The notes under the pieces: model-generated
Databases searched by the model: none
The model's input: the letters and a program-made list of their open reading frames with translations, nothing else
Told to the model about the DNA's origin: nothing
Position numbers and translations under genes: made by a program
NCBI GenBank assembly: GCA_010027295.1
Contig: RGVM01000182.1
Coordinates: 1-5,971 of the forward strand
DNA length: 5,971 nucleotides
Direction: 5' to 3'
DNA from: Chitinophagia bacterium
GTDB taxonomy: Bacteria > Bacteroidota > Bacteroidia > Chitinophagales > Chitinophagaceae
Part shown: piece after piece, positions 1-5,594 of the stretch
How positions within the stretch are numbered: the first letter of the stretch is position 1
Layout: each line of letters opens with the position of its first letter

Positions 1-452
1 TTGCCCTGTTTCACGGCCTCCTCGAAGTGAAGGGGGCGGAAGCCGGGGGGCGTGGCGAGGATGACGACGTCTGCCAGCGGTATGGCCTTCAGGTAGGCAT
101 CGAATCCGGTGAAGCGGCGTTCCTCGGGCACGTCGACGCGCGCCTTGATGTTCCGACCCTTCTCGGCGTTCTCGTCGGAGGTGATGGCCTTGAGGCAGTC
201 TTCCAGCCTGTCGCGGAAGGCGTCGGCCATGGCAACGAGGCGTACGTTCTGCTGGGTCGAGAGGGCCTGCATGGCGGCACCCGTGCCGCGGCCTCCGCAA
301 CCCACGAGGGCGATGCGGATGACATCGTCGGCACCCGAGAAGTAGTTGGCGCGCGACAGCAGTGGCGCGGCCACCATGCCGCCGGCGAGGAGCGTACCCT
401 GCCGCACGAAGTCGCGGCGTGAGGCGTTGGCTGAGTCGTTGTTCTCTTTCAT
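1..452 (-). CDS. Gfo/Idh/MocA family oxidoreductase, Tat-exported (3' end beyond window)
   Basis: Partial gene: 150 codons from an ATG at 452 run to the window edge with no stop. Residues 11-19 (SRRDFVRQG) followed by a small/hydrophobic stretch form a twin-arginine signal, so a folded, cofactor-loaded enzyme is probably sent to the periplasm. After it comes a Rossmann NAD(P)-binding start, IALVGCGGRGTGAAM (residues 47-61), then ADVVILATPP at 127-136 and FRPLHFEEAVKQG at 138-150, the typical approach to the EKP catalytic motif of this family, which would lie just outside the window. Family members oxidise, reduce or epimerise sugars and inositols with NAD(P); the substrate cannot be read here. 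The gene begins 28 bp after the stop of the SUMF1-fold gene on the same strand, so the two are probably cotranscribed. No Shine-Dalgarno sequence precedes the start. Family assignment is firm; the role is not. Confidence 0.9.
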   Translation of the reverse strand, partial: MKENNDSANASRRDFVRQGTLLAGGMVAAPLLSRANYFSGADDVIRIALVGCGGRGTGAAMQALSTQQNVRLVAMADAFRDRLEDCLKAITSDENAEKGRNIKARVDVPEERRFTGFDAYLKAIPLADVVILATPPGFRPLHFEEAVKQG

Positions 453-480
453 GATGGGGTTCGTTGGGAAGTGGGTTGAC

Positions 481-1413
481 TTAGTTTCCAAGATACAATG
501 TATAGAATTTTTCGGCTTCCTCCCTGCTCGGTTGCAACCGCGGGCTGACCACTCGGAAGCCGACGAACATGCCGTCCGTCAGCCACCATCGGCTGCGCGG
601 GATCTGGGGGTCGCGCTGGTTCCAGGAAGGGTCCGACTTGCCGCGTTGTGCGGGACCCAGCTTCGTCGGGGCGTCCGCATAGGAGCCGCCCCGCACGCTG
701 CGCGGATACCGCGAGGAGGGTTTGAGGAGGGGGTCGACGGGGGCATCCCCGATCTTGGAGAAATAGGCGGGGTCGTACTGGTCGAGGGTCCATTCGGAGA
801 GGTTGCCGAGCATGTCGTAGAGTCCCCAGGCGTTGGGCTTCTTCTGTGCGACCTTCTGGTACTTGCCCTTGCTGTTGCCCGCATGCCAGGCGTGCAGTCC
901 CAGCAGTTTCGGATCGTTCCCGAAGGGGTATGCCGTCGTGCTGCCCGCCCGGCAGGCGTATTCCCATTCGGCCTCGGTGGGGAGTCGGTAGAAGACGCCC
1001 GTCTTCGCATACAGCCAGCGGCAGAACATCATGGCGGCATCGACGCTCATGCTGTTCATCGGGAAACCGCCGTCCTTACCCATGCCCCAGCTGAGGTCTA
1101 TATACTGAGCAGTGGGCCGGGTGACCGCATCCACCTTCGAACCCTGCTCGAAGCCCTCATCGCGGAAGAAGACGCTGAACTGGTCGTAGGTGACTTCACA
1201 GGCGCCCATCCAGAAATCGGAGACCTTCACCTGACGGCCTTCCTTCGCCGTACCCATGCGGAAAGAACCGCCTTTGACCGCCACGAGCGACAGCGGGACG
1301 GACGTGCCGGGGATCTGGATGGCGTGGTTGCGGAAGGCCGTGTCCTGGGCGACCAGGGAGTAGGGGAGGAGGAGGAGGAAGGGGAGAAAGGAAAGCCGTG
1401 CCAAGTTTTTCAT
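481..1413 (-). CDS. SUMF1/formylglycine-generating-enzyme-fold secreted protein lacking the FGE cysteines
   Basis: A complete 310-residue protein. Residues 1-22 are a Sec-type signal peptide (leucine-rich core, end near VAQ|D). The SUMF1/FGE-sulfatase fold is shown by GGSFRMG (48-54), RLPTEAEWEYACR (143-155), NAWGLYDMLGNLSEW (194-208), RGGSY (241-245) and GFRVV (285-289). In true formylglycine-generating enzymes two copper-binding cysteines follow GGSY; here those places are D247 and about L252, and the only cysteines are C72, C131 and C154. It is therefore unlikely to convert sulfatase Cys to formylglycine. It more resembles the many SUMF1-fold proteins of Bacteroidota and Planctomycetota of unknown or structural role (the gliding proteins GldJ/GldK share the fold, but this one has no lipobox). 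It heads a probable operon with the oxidoreductase downstream. No sulfatase gene is visible nearby. Confidence 0.88.
   Translation of the reverse strand: MKNLARLSFLPFLLLLPYSLVAQDTAFRNHAIQIPGTSVPLSLVAVKGGSFRMGTAKEGRQVKVSDFWMGACEVTYDQFSVFFRDEGFEQGSKVDAVTRPTAQYIDLSWGMGKDGGFPMNSMSVDAAMMFCRWLYAKTGVFYRLPTEAEWEYACRAGSTTAYPFGNDPKLLGLHAWHAGNSKGKYQKVAQKKPNAWGLYDMLGNLSEWTLDQYDPAYFSKIGDAPVDPLLKPSSRYPRSVRGGSYADAPTKLGPAQRGKSDPSWNQRDPQIPRSRWWLTDGMFVGFRVVSPRLQPSREEAEKFYTLYLGN
1365..1379. repeat. Five-copy GGA/TCC microsatellite inside a signal-peptide coding region
   Basis: Five consecutive GGA triplets on the plus strand. Read on the minus strand they supply the CTC codons for L13-L16 in the hydrophobic core of the SUMF1-fold protein's signal peptide. 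Flanking sequence is also purine-rich on the plus strand. Gain or loss of a unit would keep frame and only change the length of the leucine core. Confidence 0.7.
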
Positions 1414-1529
1414 GCAATGTAAGCATTTGGGCGTCTGACCGTCCAGTGACGCATATCTTCACCGGATGGGTGCCGGATCCTCCTTAAACTCCATCGGAGC
1501 GCCGTTGTCCTAGCACATATCATCAGACC
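1414..1529. promoter_or_regulatory. Divergent intergenic region between the SUMF1-fold gene and the esterase gene
   Basis: The 116 bp must hold the start signals of both divergent transcripts. I find no full Bacteroidota promoter. The best partial -7 candidates are TACATTGC directly upstream of the minus-strand ATG and TATCATCA at 1518-1525 just before the plus-strand ATG, each with at least two departures from TAnnTTTG. No clear operator palindrome is seen. The assignment rests on position, not on a strong motif. Confidence 0.4.
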
Positions 1530-2483
1530 ATGAAGACACTACTGCTGCTGGCATCCCTCATGGCCGGCATGACCGCATGCCGGAAGGGGGCTTCCTCCCC
1601 GACCGATGACAAGCCCGGCGACAGGCTGTCCGAACAGAAGACCGTCAACCTGAGCGTCGACGGGTACGACAGGAGTTTCATCCTGTACCTTCCGTTGGGA
1701 TGGAACAACGCGGGCAAGATGCCCATGGTCTATGTCATCCATGGCGGAAGCGGGACGCCCGAGGGGATGATCCGGTTAGCCGACTTCAGGGCAATAGCCG
1801 ACAGGGAGAAAGTCGTACTCGTCTATCCGGCCGGCATCGAGAAGAACTGGAACGACGGGCGGCCAACGACCCCCAACCAGATGGGCGTCAACGATGTCGG
1901 CTTCTTCAACCGGGTTTGCGACTACATGATCGCCAACCATCCCGTGGATGGGGCAAGGATCTATGCGACCGGCATCTCCAATGGTGGCTTCATGTCCTCG
2001 CGGCTGGGCTGCGAGCTGGGCAACCGGATCGCCGCCTTCGCCGTGGTGGCGGCCACGATGGAGGCGCTCACGATATCCCCCGCCTGCAATCCGCCCCGAC
2101 CGGTTCCGGCCCTCTACATCCACGGCACCACGGACCCGCTCGTCCCGTTCACGGGCGGCGTCATGACGGCCGGTGGCACGGCGGGCGGCACCATCCTCTC
2201 CCATGCCCAGGTGGTGGCCAGATGGGTCGCCCTCAACCGGTGCAACGCCACTCCTGCAGAGACCGACCTTCCCGATATCGCCAGCGATGGCACGACCATC
2301 CGGCAGCGCGTGTACTCGGGTGGCGCCAATGGCAGCGAGGTCGTCAGCTATGTGATCCAGAACGGCGGGCACACATGGCCCCAGGGCTATCAATACCTCC
2401 CCGAATCCGTCATAGGGAAGACCAGCCTCGACATGAACGGCTGTGAGGTCATCTGGGCCTTCTGCAAGAGGTTCAGGCTCTGA
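1530..2483 (+). CDS. Lipoprotein esterase, PHB depolymerase/LpqC-like alpha/beta hydrolase
   Basis: A complete 317-residue protein. The N-terminus MKTLLLLASLMAGMTAC gives a lipobox ending at Cys17, so it is probably a lipid-anchored envelope or surface protein. The alpha/beta-hydrolase elements appear in order: oxyanion-hole HGGSG (71-75), nucleophile elbow GISNG with Ser150, acid Asp202 in HGTTDPLVPF, and His281 in GGHTWP. This pattern is that of the secreted esterase group containing PHB depolymerases, LpqC and CE1-type feruloyl or acetylxylan esterases. Which ester it cuts (polyester, feruloyl or acetyl groups on polysaccharide) cannot be told from sequence; no carbohydrate-binding or substrate-binding domain is attached. 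Paired cysteines at 130/161 and 305/312 could form disulfides in the periplasm or outside. It is divergent from the SUMF1-fold gene and lies 118 bp upstream of the TIM-barrel gene. Confidence 0.9.
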   Translation: MKTLLLLASLMAGMTACRKGASSPTDDKPGDRLSEQKTVNLSVDGYDRSFILYLPLGWNNAGKMPMVYVIHGGSGTPEGMIRLADFRAIADREKVVLVYPAGIEKNWNDGRPTTPNQMGVNDVGFFNRVCDYMIANHPVDGARIYATGISNGGFMSSRLGCELGNRIAAFAVVAATMEALTISPACNPPRPVPALYIHGTTDPLVPFTGGVMTAGGTAGGTILSHAQVVARWVALNRCNATPAETDLPDIASDGTTIRQRVYSGGANGSEVVSYVIQNGGHTWPQGYQYLPESVIGKTSLDMNGCEVIWAFCKRFRL

Positions 2484-2511
2484 ACGGCGCTTCCACAGCG
2501 GAGTTGCTTGC

Positions 2512-2532
2512 TGGGATATGCTCCCAATGGGA
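2512..2532. other. Small three-arm inverted repeat after the esterase gene
   Basis: TGGGA, TCCCA and TGGGA arms alternate within 21 bp (2512-2516, 2522-2526, 2528-2532), allowing a 5-bp stem with a 5-nt loop. It lies 29 bp after the esterase stop. Without a T-tract it is at best a weak terminator; it could also be chance. Confidence 0.25.
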
Positions 2533-2576
2533 TTCTGATGTCGGCCTCGGCCGTACATCCTTTCCATCCCTTTTCC

Positions 2577-2584
2577 TATCTTGG
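2577..2584 (+). promoter_or_regulatory. Candidate -7 promoter element for the TIM-barrel gene
   Basis: TATCTTGG differs by one base from the Bacteroidota -7 consensus TAnnTTTG and ends 17 nt before the ATG at 2602, the usual short-leader distance. No TTTG-like -33 box is found at the expected spacing, so this is a moderate to weak call. If real, transcription would start a few bases downstream and the in-frame TTG at 2581 could not serve as start, which agrees with choosing the ATG. Confidence 0.4.
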
Positions 2585-2601
2585 GACAACAAACCACCGG
2601 C

Positions 2602-3522
2602 ATGATCCGACGCAACTTCCTCCGCAACTCCGGCCTCGCCGCAGGCTCCATCCTCACCGCAGGCCTCTTCGACGAAACCAATGCGGGCATACGCCCGCTG
2701 GCGGAGAAGCCCTTCAACCTCGACTACGGCTTCCATGACGGCATGTTCGCAGCCCATGCGGGGAAGGACTTCGTCGACCAGATCCGCTTCGGGCACGAGA
2801 TGGGCTTCCGCTCCATCGAGGACAACGGCATGATGTCGCGCACACCGGAGCAGCAAGAGCGCATCGGACGCACGCTGGCCGACCTCGGCATGCGCATGGG
2901 CGTTTTCGTCATCACCACCGAGCAATGGCATTGGAAGACCACCCTGGCCACGGGCCGTCAGGAATGGAAGGACCGCATCGTACGCGACTGCCGCACGGCC
3001 GTGGAGGTCGCCAAGCGCTGCAGTGCGAAATGGATGACCGTCGTCCCCGGCAACTACGACCGCAGCCTGCCCATCGACATCCAGACGGGTAACGTCATCG
3101 ACGCCCTCCGCCTGGGCGCCGAGGTCCTCGAACCCCACGGCCTCACCATGGTCCTCGAACCCCTCAGCGACAACCCCGACCTCTTCCTCCGGCATTCGAC
3201 GCAGACGTACATGATTTGCCGCGCCGTCAACAGTCCCGCCTGCAAGATCCTCTTCGACATGTACCACATGCAGCGCAACGAGGGCGACATCATCAAGAAC
3301 ATCGAACGCACCTGGTCCGAGATAGGGTACTTCCAGATCGGTGACAACCCCGGCCGAAAGGAGCCCACCACCGGTGAGATGAACTACCGCAATATTTTCA
3401 AATACATCCATTCGCGCGGATTCAAGGGCATCCTCGGCATGGAGCACGGCAACGCCAAGCCCGGCAAGGAGGGCGAACTCGCCCTCATCAAGGCCTACCG
3501 CGAGAGCGACGCCTTCCTCTGA
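2602..3522 (+). CDS. Hydroxypyruvate isomerase-like TIM-barrel sugar isomerase, Tat-exported
   Basis: 306 residues from the ATG at 2602; an in-frame TTG at 2581 is possible but only adds seven residues before an already complete signal. MIRRNFLRNSG followed by a hydrophobic run to about residue 22 is a twin-arginine signal. The rest is an AP-endonuclease-2/xylose-isomerase-like barrel closest to the hydroxypyruvate isomerase (Hyi) group: VLEPL with Glu186, FDMYHMQ with Asp219, FQIGDNPGR with Gln245, EPTTGEMNY (254-262) and GMEHG with Glu281. Glu, Asp, Gln and Glu are the family's expected metal ligands, so the enzyme should be active. Cytosolic Hyi interconverts hydroxypyruvate and tartronate semialdehyde, but exported Tat-tagged relatives in Bacteroidota probably act on other keto-sugars. 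The neighbourhood shows no glyoxylate genes, so the true substrate is open. The LolA-like gene follows after 53 bp and may be cotranscribed. Confidence 0.88.
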   Translation: MIRRNFLRNSGLAAGSILTAGLFDETNAGIRPLAEKPFNLDYGFHDGMFAAHAGKDFVDQIRFGHEMGFRSIEDNGMMSRTPEQQERIGRTLADLGMRMGVFVITTEQWHWKTTLATGRQEWKDRIVRDCRTAVEVAKRCSAKWMTVVPGNYDRSLPIDIQTGNVIDALRLGAEVLEPHGLTMVLEPLSDNPDLFLRHSTQTYMICRAVNSPACKILFDMYHMQRNEGDIIKNIERTWSEIGYFQIGDNPGRKEPTTGEMNYRNIFKYIHSRGFKGILGMEHGNAKPGKEGELALIKAYRESDAFL

Positions 3523-3575
3523 GCGGGATTGTTACCCCTTGCACAACCCTTGCGCGCCTGCCTTGTTATGGTGGC

Positions 3576-4262
3576 ATGACCCGTATGCTGCCTCTCCTGT
3601 TCCTGTCTCCCCTCCTCTCGCCCGCGCAGGACGCCGCCACGCTCGTCAAGAGGCTGCGCGCCAAGATGGACGTCGTGAACGACTACCGTGCCACCGGCAC
3701 GCTCAAGACGGATGTGAGCTTCCTGCGCATCCCCGTCTCGCGCGTCAACGTCCTCTACCGGAAACCCGACCGCTTCCGCATCCGGAAGGACGGCGGCATC
3801 TCCCTCCTCCCCAAGGGGGGCGTGAGCATCAACCTGAACGCCATGATGGCCCTCGGCGACGTCACCGCCGTCGACGCCGGCGTGTCGGTGCTGGGCGGAA
3901 AAACCCTCCGTATTGTCAAGATGCTCCCCTCCTCGGAAACCTCAGACATCATCCTATCCACCCTGTTCATCGACGAGAAGGAACTGCTCGTGCGTAAGGC
4001 TGTCACCACCACCCGCGGCAACGGCACCTACGAGATGCAGATGGACTACGGCCGACAGGCCGGCTACGGACTGCCCGACAAGGTCGTCGTCTCTTTCGAC
4101 ACCCGCGACTACAAGCTTCCCAAGGCTATCACCTTCGAGTACGAGACAGGGGAGAAGCCGGCAAATCCCACCAAGGAAGCCAAAGACAGAAAAGGGAGGG
4201 TGGAGATCGTCTATCAGTCCTATGTCATCAACAAGGGTATTCCCGACGCCGAATTCAAGTGA
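3576..4262 (+). CDS. Secreted LolA-like outer-membrane lipoprotein-sorting-fold protein
   Basis: 228 residues with a short Sec signal peptide (LPLLFLSPLLSPAQ, cleavage probably after A17 or Q18). The mature part starts with DAATLVKRLRAKMDVVNDYRATGTLKTDV, then beta-rich segments with YRKPDRFRI (61-69), TLFIDEKELLVRKAV (129-143) and a late PKAITFEYETG (182-192). A helix, then a statement of 'what was lost or altered', then a chain of strands including a K/P-D-R-F-R-I strand is the pattern of the LolA/LolB-like half-barrel proteins that bind lipid acyl chains. It is too divergent to call as the housekeeping LolA, and the K204-R208 linker region near the end is charged. ATG 3585 is an alternative start that trims three residues; both leave a working signal. 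It is the last gene of the plus-strand run and converges on pdxA. Confidence 0.6.
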   Translation: MTRMLPLLFLSPLLSPAQDAATLVKRLRAKMDVVNDYRATGTLKTDVSFLRIPVSRVNVLYRKPDRFRIRKDGGISLLPKGGVSINLNAMMALGDVTAVDAGVSVLGGKTLRIVKMLPSSETSDIILSTLFIDEKELLVRKAVTTTRGNGTYEMQMDYGRQAGYGLPDKVVVSFDTRDYKLPKAITFEYETGEKPANPTKEAKDRKGRVEIVYQSYVINKGIPDAEFK

Positions 4263-4292
4263 CCCTCCCGCAAGCCTTCATGCCCCGAGGGA

Positions 4293-4387
4293 GTTCTCTA
4301 ATCCGGGATGGGTTCTCAAAACCGGGGGGAGTTCTGAGGACAACCGGGGGTTTTGAGAACTGGGGGGAGTTCTCAAAACCTCTGATG
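4293..4387. repeat. Array of five 19-bp tandem repeats in the convergent gap
   Basis: Units begin at 4293, 4312, 4331, 4350 and 4369 with no spacers. Consensus (best seen at 4312) is GTTCTCAAAACCGGGGGGA. The 4293 unit reads GTTCTCTAATCCGGGATGG, the 4331 unit GTTCTGAGGACAACCGGGG, and the 4369 unit matches over its first 12 bases then decays. The 4350 unit starts GTTTTGAGAAC, the exact reverse complement of the GTTCTCAAAAC core, in register. A further degenerate copy may occupy 4274-4292. The array fills much of the 168-bp gap between the converging LolA-like gene and pdxA, contains no ORF of its own that I trust, and is not CRISPR because there are no spacers. Confidence 0.8.
4345..4384. terminator. 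Strong hairpin between converging genes, candidate bidirectional terminator
   Basis: GGTTTTGAGAAC (4349-4360) pairs perfectly with GTTCTCAAAACC (4369-4380) across an 8-nt loop; four more pairs including G-U wobbles can extend it to 4345/4384 in plus-strand RNA. A competing pairing of 4312-4323 with 4349-4360 also exists. Position between two convergent stops suits a shared terminator, but no T-tract follows on either side, so the function is inferred from structure and place. Confidence 0.45.
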
Positions 4388-4430
4388 GCCTGGCCGATAG
4401 GGTGTCAGATGGGAGCAGTGACCCAGACAA

Positions 4431-5526
4431 TCAGGCCTCTTCGATTCGTTCGTCCTCCATCCGGGAGACGACACGGTGGGCCATCTTCCTGAGAGGGTTG
4501 ACGCGGGCCTCAGCGTACCCCATGCGCTGGTTGTAGATTTCTATGGCGGTGAAGAGGGCCTCACGGAAGGAGGCTTCGTCGGCGCGGTTTTTCCCGGCGA
4601 TGTCCATCGCGGTGCCGTGGTCGGGCGAGGTACGGATACCGGCGAGACCTGCCGTGTAATTGACGCCTTCGCCTGAGCTCAGGGACTTGAAGGGTATGAG
4701 GCCCTGGTCGTGGTACATGGCCAGCACCGCGTCGAAGCGGGCGTAGTGGCCTTTGGCGAAGAAGGCGTCCGGACTGTAGGGGCCGAAGGCCATGAGGTCG
4801 AGGTTCTTGCGGGCCTCGGCCAGGGCGGGCTTGATGACTTCGATCTCCTCCTTGCCGGTGAGGCCGTCGTCGCCGGCGTGGGGGTTGAGGGGCGAGGACC
4901 GCCACTCGAGGCTTGTCGATGCCGAAGTCCTTCCGCAGCGATTCCTTCAGGATGCGCAGCTTGGACAGGATGCGCTCCTTGGTGATCTGGGCGGCGACCT
5001 CGGACAAGGGGATATGCTCTGTGAGGACTCCTACGCGCATGTTATCGGCGACCATCAGCATCAGCACGTCGGAGTCACCATAGAGAGACTTGAGGAAGGG
5101 CGTATGGCCGGTGAAGGGGAAGTCGGCCTGCTGCACGTTGTTCTTGTGGATGGGGGCGGTGACGAGACATTGGATGCGGCCCTCCTTCAGCGCCTGGGCG
5201 GCGGCCTTGAGGGATTCGACGGCATGCTGTCCGCCGATGGCGTCTACAACGCCGGGGTTCACAGGCGTCTCGTTCTCCCAGAGGTTCATGACGTTGACCT
5301 GTTTGGGATTGAGTCGCTGGATGTCCTTTGTGATATTGAAGCTGATGTTGACATCAGTCATCGACTTGCGGTAGTAGTTGATGACCTTGTTGGATCCGAA
5401 GACGACGGGTGTGCAGAATTCAGTAATACGGCTGTCGGAGAGGGTCTTGATGACGATCTCGGGACCGATGCCGTTGATGTCACCCATGCTGATGCCCACG
5501 ATGGGCTTGGTCTGCGTTCCGCTCAT
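4431..5526 (-). CDS. pdxA: 4-hydroxythreonine-4-phosphate dehydrogenase PdxA, interrupted by a frame break
   Basis: PdxA oxidises 4-phosphohydroxy-L-threonine with NAD+ in the DXP-dependent pathway to pyridoxal phosphate, in the cytosol. The N-terminal part from ATG 5526 shows GISMGDINGIGPE (11-23), LVTAPIHK (121-128), FTGHTPFL (138-145) and TEHIPL with the metal ligand His171. Near residue 212 the frame breaks: reading continues out of frame to a stop at 4561. Restoring one base in the C4 run (4889-4892) gives LNPHAGDDG with the second ligand His216, then MYHDQGL with His272, NYTAGL, RTSPDHGTA and an end at 4431, for 364 residues in total, the usual length for the family. All three metal histidines are then present and the protein looks intact on both sides, so a sequencing or assembly error, or a very recent mutation, is more likely than an old pseudogene. 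As written, the second metal histidine and the C-terminal 40% are lost. It is divergent from rsmA. Confidence 0.92.
4889..4892 (-). other. pdxA: Single-base insertion (frameshift site) in pdxA
   Basis: The minus strand reads GTCCTCGCCCCTCAACCCC where the conserved VLALNPHAG needs GTC CTC GCC CTC AAC CCC. One extra C in the four-base run (GGGG at 4889-4892 on the plus strand) shifts the frame. Downstream, the correct frame keeps full family conservation to the stop at 4431. Confidence 0.88.
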
Positions 5527-5549
5527 GTCGGCCGTTTGTTTTTGGATTT

Positions 5550-5557
5550 CAAATGTA
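5550..5557 (-). promoter_or_regulatory. Bacteroidota -7 promoter element for pdxA
   Basis: On the minus strand TACATTTG matches TAnnTTTG exactly and ends 23 nt before the pdxA ATG; the sequence in between is A-rich, typical of leaders in this phylum, which relies little on Shine-Dalgarno pairing. No good TTTG -33 box sits at the expected 19-21 bp upstream spacing. Confidence 0.6.
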
Positions 5558-5582
5558 CGGTGAAAAGGGGGGATCCATTCTG

Positions 5583-5590
5583 TAATTTTG
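5583..5590 (+). promoter_or_regulatory. Bacteroidota -7 promoter element for rsmA
   Basis: TAATTTTG matches TAnnTTTG exactly and ends only 4 nt before the GTG start at 5595, so the transcript should be leaderless or nearly so. It lies 25 bp from the opposing pdxA element, and the two share the 68-bp divergent gap. No clear -33 box is seen. Confidence 0.55.
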
Positions 5591-5594
5591 GCCG

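Noticed and set aside
346..1422. A 358-codon plus-strand open frame antisense to the SUMF1-fold gene
   Set aside because: It is a GC-rich shadow: its protein has no family signature, while the opposite strand shows complete SUMF1 motifs and a signal peptide.
1776..2717. A 313-codon minus-strand open frame across the esterase and the TIM-barrel start
   Set aside because: It spans two real genes and their gap, and its sequence is low in recognisable structure; the plus-strand genes have full catalytic motifs.
2473..3447. A 324-codon minus-strand open frame antisense to the TIM-barrel gene
   Set aside because: V/A/D/G/E-rich shadow translation without motifs; the plus strand has all metal ligands and a Tat signal.
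4324..4367. G-quadruplex from the G-runs at 4324-4329, 4346-4350 and 4362-4367
   Set aside because: Loops of 16 and 11 nt are long and the fourth run is short or distant; the perfect hairpin is the likelier structure.
4293..4387. CRISPR array
   Set aside because: Units are contiguous and diverged with no unique spacers, and no cas gene is present.
4259..4492. A 77-codon plus-strand open frame through the repeat array
   Set aside because: It runs through the 19-bp repeats, whose period is not a multiple of three, and into the antisense of pdxA; no motif or start signal supports it.
4880..4900. Programmed ribosomal frameshift in pdxA
   Set aside because: No classic slippery heptamer, no stop codon at the shift point and no Shine-Dalgarno-like stimulator; PdxA is not a family known for recoding.
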